Assembly: GCA_027448945.1 (NCBI GenBank)
Contig: DAIDMQ010000016.1
Span: forward strand, 208,988-272,987
Reading direction: 5' to 3'
Length of the DNA stretch: 64,000 bases
Source: Gallionellaceae bacterium
Lineage (GTDB): Bacteria; Pseudomonadota; Gammaproteobacteria; Burkholderiales; Gallionellaceae
This document shows positions 61,856 to 64,000 of this stretch, one piece after another. The notes under the pieces were generated by a model. The model worked only from the letters and a program-made list of their open reading frames with translations, had not been told where the DNA came from and did not search any database. How positions within the stretch are numbered: position 1 is the first letter of the stretch; every line of letters begins with the position of its first letter. The translations under genes were made by a program, and so were the position numbers.

Positions 61856-64000
61856 ATGCTGGGACTGACTCTACGGGATGAATTTCGGGGCAAGCGCCTC
61901 AAAGGGACGGCTATTGAGCTATCCAACGACTCCAACACTGGTGCGACCCAGATCGCGGCCCGGCAGTTCTTGGAGATTACCTACCCCACGCATGACCTGC
62001 TGAAGGGCATCGAGGCCGTTGGCCCCAATCAGGGACGCCCGGTAGTAGTGATCGGTGAGCGCGGCTTGGGTAAGTCGCACTTGATGGCCGCGCTCTACCA
62101 TGCCGTCAGCGATGCCACATCGACCGGTGCATGGCTGAATTCTTGGGCCACTACGCTGGGTGACGCCAACATCGGCAAGATCGCCTTGCGCGATGGGATG
62201 TTGGTCATTGGCGAGAGCTTGCACCGTCAGCGCTACAAATTCCTGTGGGATTTGTTATTCGAGCGCCATCCTCGTGGCGAGTTCATCAAGGGCAAGTGGG
62301 AAGGCATGGGGACGGCCAAGACCGATATTCCCTCCGACAAGCTCATCATTGAGCTGCTGGAGCACACGCCGACGATGCTGCTACTGGATGAATTCCAGAC
62401 CTGGTACGACGGCCTGACCAATACCAAGCAGTACCCGTGGAAGAACTGGGCGTTCAACTTTATCCAGATCCTTTCGGAGATTGCCAAGGAGCGGCCTGAT
62501 CTGTTGGTGCTCGTGATCTCCGTGCGCAATGGTGGCAGCGATGCCTACCAGCAGGTTCACCGCGTCAATCCGGTGGCCATCGACTTCAAGGCGGGTGGAA
62601 ACGCCGAGCGTATCCAGCAGGATCGTCGGCGGATGTTGTTGCACCGCCTGTTCGACAACCGACTGCAGATTGCCGACGGCACCATTGAATCACTGGTCGC
62701 CCAGCACGTCTCGGAGTGTTTCCGCCTGCTTGATGTGCCCCCCTCCGAACAGGATCGCAAGCGTCGCGAGTTCACTGAGTCTTGGCCTTATGCACCGCAC
62801 CTGCTGCGCCTGCTTGAGGAGCAAGTGCTGATCGCCACTGACGCGCAGGAAACGCGCGACATGATTCGCATCTTGGCCAATCTTTACAAGAGCCGGGGCG
62901 AAGCCGTGCCTGTGCTCACCGCCGCCGACTTCCGGCTGGATGACGATACCTCGGGCATTGGTGCGCTGCTGGATTCGGTGTCCAACGAGCACCATCGCAC
63001 CCTGCGCGAAAAGGCACAGCACAACATCATCTCGGTTACCGAGGCGGTGTACGACCACGCCAACCTTGCGCCACACCTGCAAGAGATCGTGGGCGCACTG
63101 TGGCTGCGGTCGATTGCCGTTGGCAACCTCGCAGGGGCCGATCCGGCCACGCTGCAGGTGGACATCACCCGCAGCAAGCCGGTAGACAGCAATGCCTTCC
63201 AGGTCGAGCTGGCGACGATTGTCGAGAACAGCTTCAACATCCATCAGGATGGCCCGCGTCTGGTCTTCCGTGAGGAAGAAAATCCACGTGCAAAGTTGAT
63301 GGCTTGTGCCCGTAATGACAAGCTTTTCACCGATGGCTCCGATCAGGCGCAGCTGGCCAAGCAGGTTCGCTACGTCATCGGTGGCAGCGACGAGGTCGCC
63401 AAAACCTGCCGTGTGATTGCGCTGCCGAAATCCTGGCAGACGGACCCATGGACATCGCTCGACGAAGCCGAGCAGCCCGAGCGCTGGGACGACCGTTTGC
63501 CCGTCCTGGTGCTGCCGGAAGAGCCGGAAAAAGCTGACCAAACGCTGGGGCGTTGGCTCAAGGATCACCTGCAAAAGCGCCGCAACACCATTCGCTTCCT
63601 GCTGCCCCGATCTGGCTCCACCAATGCCTTTCTGGATCGCGACCTGCTCATCCTCGCACGCGCTGAAATGAAAGCGTATGAATGGAGCGGCCAGAACCCG
63701 GAATACAAAAAGCTGCACAAAGAATTCGAAGGCACCCTGCGTGACAACCTGAAGAAACGCTTTGACCGTTTCGCCGTCCTGCATCGCTATGACCACCAGA
63801 ACCCGCAGCAATCTCTGTTCAGCGTCGAGCACCTGAAAAAGCAAGGCGCACAAATCCCCGAAGGCATCGAGGAAACGCTGACCAGCGATCTCTTCGTTCC
63901 CGAAGACTTCGAAGACCTGGTGCTTGAAGCGGCCTCGGAAAACGCGCCCCTCGGCAAGCTGCTGCGCGAGTTACAGGAGCCACGCCCGGCAGGTCAGGAT
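61856..64000 (+). CDS. DUF499-type anti-phage-associated ATPase (partial, 3' end outside window)
   Basis: The frame is open from ATG 61856 to the window edge (715 codons). Residues 67-75 are a Walker A loop (GERGLGKSH), 173-180 a Walker B (TMLLLDEF), and ISVRNGGS near 230 may carry a sensor. N-terminal LTLRDEFRGKRLKGTAIELS and overall sequence match large DUF499-family ATPases, which occur with a DUF1156 methyltransferase, DUF3780 and a helicase in anti-phage islands. Those partners would be to the right. Confidence is high that it is an ATPase and moderate for the family. Confidence 0.72.
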   Translation, partial: MLGLTLRDEFRGKRLKGTAIELSNDSNTGATQIAARQFLEITYPTHDLLKGIEAVGPNQGRPVVVIGERGLGKSHLMAALYHAVSDATSTGAWLNSWATTLGDANIGKIALRDGMLVIGESLHRQRYKFLWDLLFERHPRGEFIKGKWEGMGTAKTDIPSDKLIIELLEHTPTMLLLDEFQTWYDGLTNTKQYPWKNWAFNFIQILSEIAKERPDLLVLVISVRNGGSDAYQQVHRVNPVAIDFKAGGNAERIQQDRRRMLLHRLFDNRLQIADGTIESLVAQHVSECFRLLDVPPSEQDRKRREFTESWPYAPHLLRLLEEQVLIATDAQETRDMIRILANLYKSRGEAVPVLTAADFRLDDDTSGIGALLDSVSNEHHRTLREKAQHNIISVTEAVYDHANLAPHLQEIVGALWLRSIAVGNLAGADPATLQVDITRSKPVDSNAFQVELATIVENSFNIHQDGPRLVFREEENPRAKLMACARNDKLFTDGSDQAQLAKQVRYVIGGSDEVAKTCRVIALPKSWQTDPWTSLDEAEQPERWDDRLPVLVLPEEPEKADQTLGRWLKDHLQKRRNTIRFLLPRSGSTNAFLDRDLLILARAEMKAYEWSGQNPEYKKLHKEFEGTLRDNLKKRFDRFAVLHRYDHQNPQQSLFSVEHLKKQGAQIPEGIEETLTSDLFVPEDFEDLVLEAASENAPLGKLLRELQEPRPAGQD

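Noticed and set aside
61856..64000. BrxC/BrxD (BREX) or DISARM helicase
   Set aside because: The motif layout and N-terminus fit DUF499 ATPases better; no PglZ, DUF1998 or PLD gene is visible in the window.

Overview
The window reads as a chromosomal segment of a Gram-negative betaproteobacterium, most likely a Gallionellaceae/Nitrosomonadales-type organism. This rests on protein character (PepD, HtpG, EttA, PrfC, RelA, an Mla ATPase with a betaproteobacterial-style C-terminus, Aas-LplT, SHP/DHC-type cytochromes c), on compact short-gap gene packing, and on the mixture of c-type cytochromes with c-di-GMP and chemotaxis proteins. The taxonomic placement is inference; there is no rRNA or other marker gene. 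I see no rRNA, tRNA or CRISPR array.

Layout. 0-8.6 kb: a run of minus-strand housekeeping and membrane genes (partial MASE1 sensor, YcaO, flavin reductase, PepD dipeptidase, AEC transporter, DUF2339 and EI24 membrane proteins). 8.6-15 kb: a 1210-residue PAS/GAF/GGDEF/EAL protein, a split GNAT plus carbon-nitrogen hydrolase pair, and a PP-loop ATPase. 15-30.6 kb: an orphan mlaF, a GT4 glycosyltransferase, a START-like secreted protein, a rhodanese/cNMP pair, a divergent cation-exchanger-like membrane protein, a three-gene peptidase/hydrolase operon, several unknown exported proteins, a bestrophin channel, a methyltransferase and a cytosolic CZB-type chemoreceptor. 30.6-36.6 kb is an accessory, partly decayed zone: a wrecked higBA toxin-antitoxin pair, rsgA, a lipocalin remnant, DUF2442, an AraC/GyrI regulator, a small antitoxin-like gene with a broken partner, and an overlapping ATPase plus HNH nuclease pair that resembles the Septu anti-phage system. 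36.6-59.1 kb returns to core genes: ettA, yidB-like, an HD-GYP protein, an exported methionine sulfoxide repair set (msrB-dipZ-msrA), relA, a DMT transporter, two c-type cytochromes followed by a two-component system, a YebC-type regulator, htpG behind a clear sigma-32 promoter, a pentapeptide-repeat protein, rhombosortase with its frameshifted lipoprotein target, and the aas-lplT phospholipid repair operon. 59.1-61.3 kb has two gene remnants and prfC. From about 61.3 kb to the right edge an AT-rich palindromic junction leads into an excisionase-like HTH gene and the first 715 codons of a DUF499-type ATPase, most likely the left edge of a defence island whose remaining genes lie outside the window.

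Functional themes. Envelope repair and redox: exported MsrA/MsrB, which DipZ probably reduces; Aas/LplT lysophospholipid recycling; an MlaF ATPase. Signalling: c-di-GMP turnover, (p)ppGpp synthesis by a RelA that lacks its ACT domain, and an OmpR-type two-component system next to the cytochromes. Genome defence: two separate candidate systems, the Septu-like pair at 34.7-36.6 kb and the DUF499 island at 61.6 kb onward. The parts most worth a second look are those two defence loci, the single-base lesions in the higA and rhombotarget genes, and the small antitoxin-like gene at 34.3 kb.
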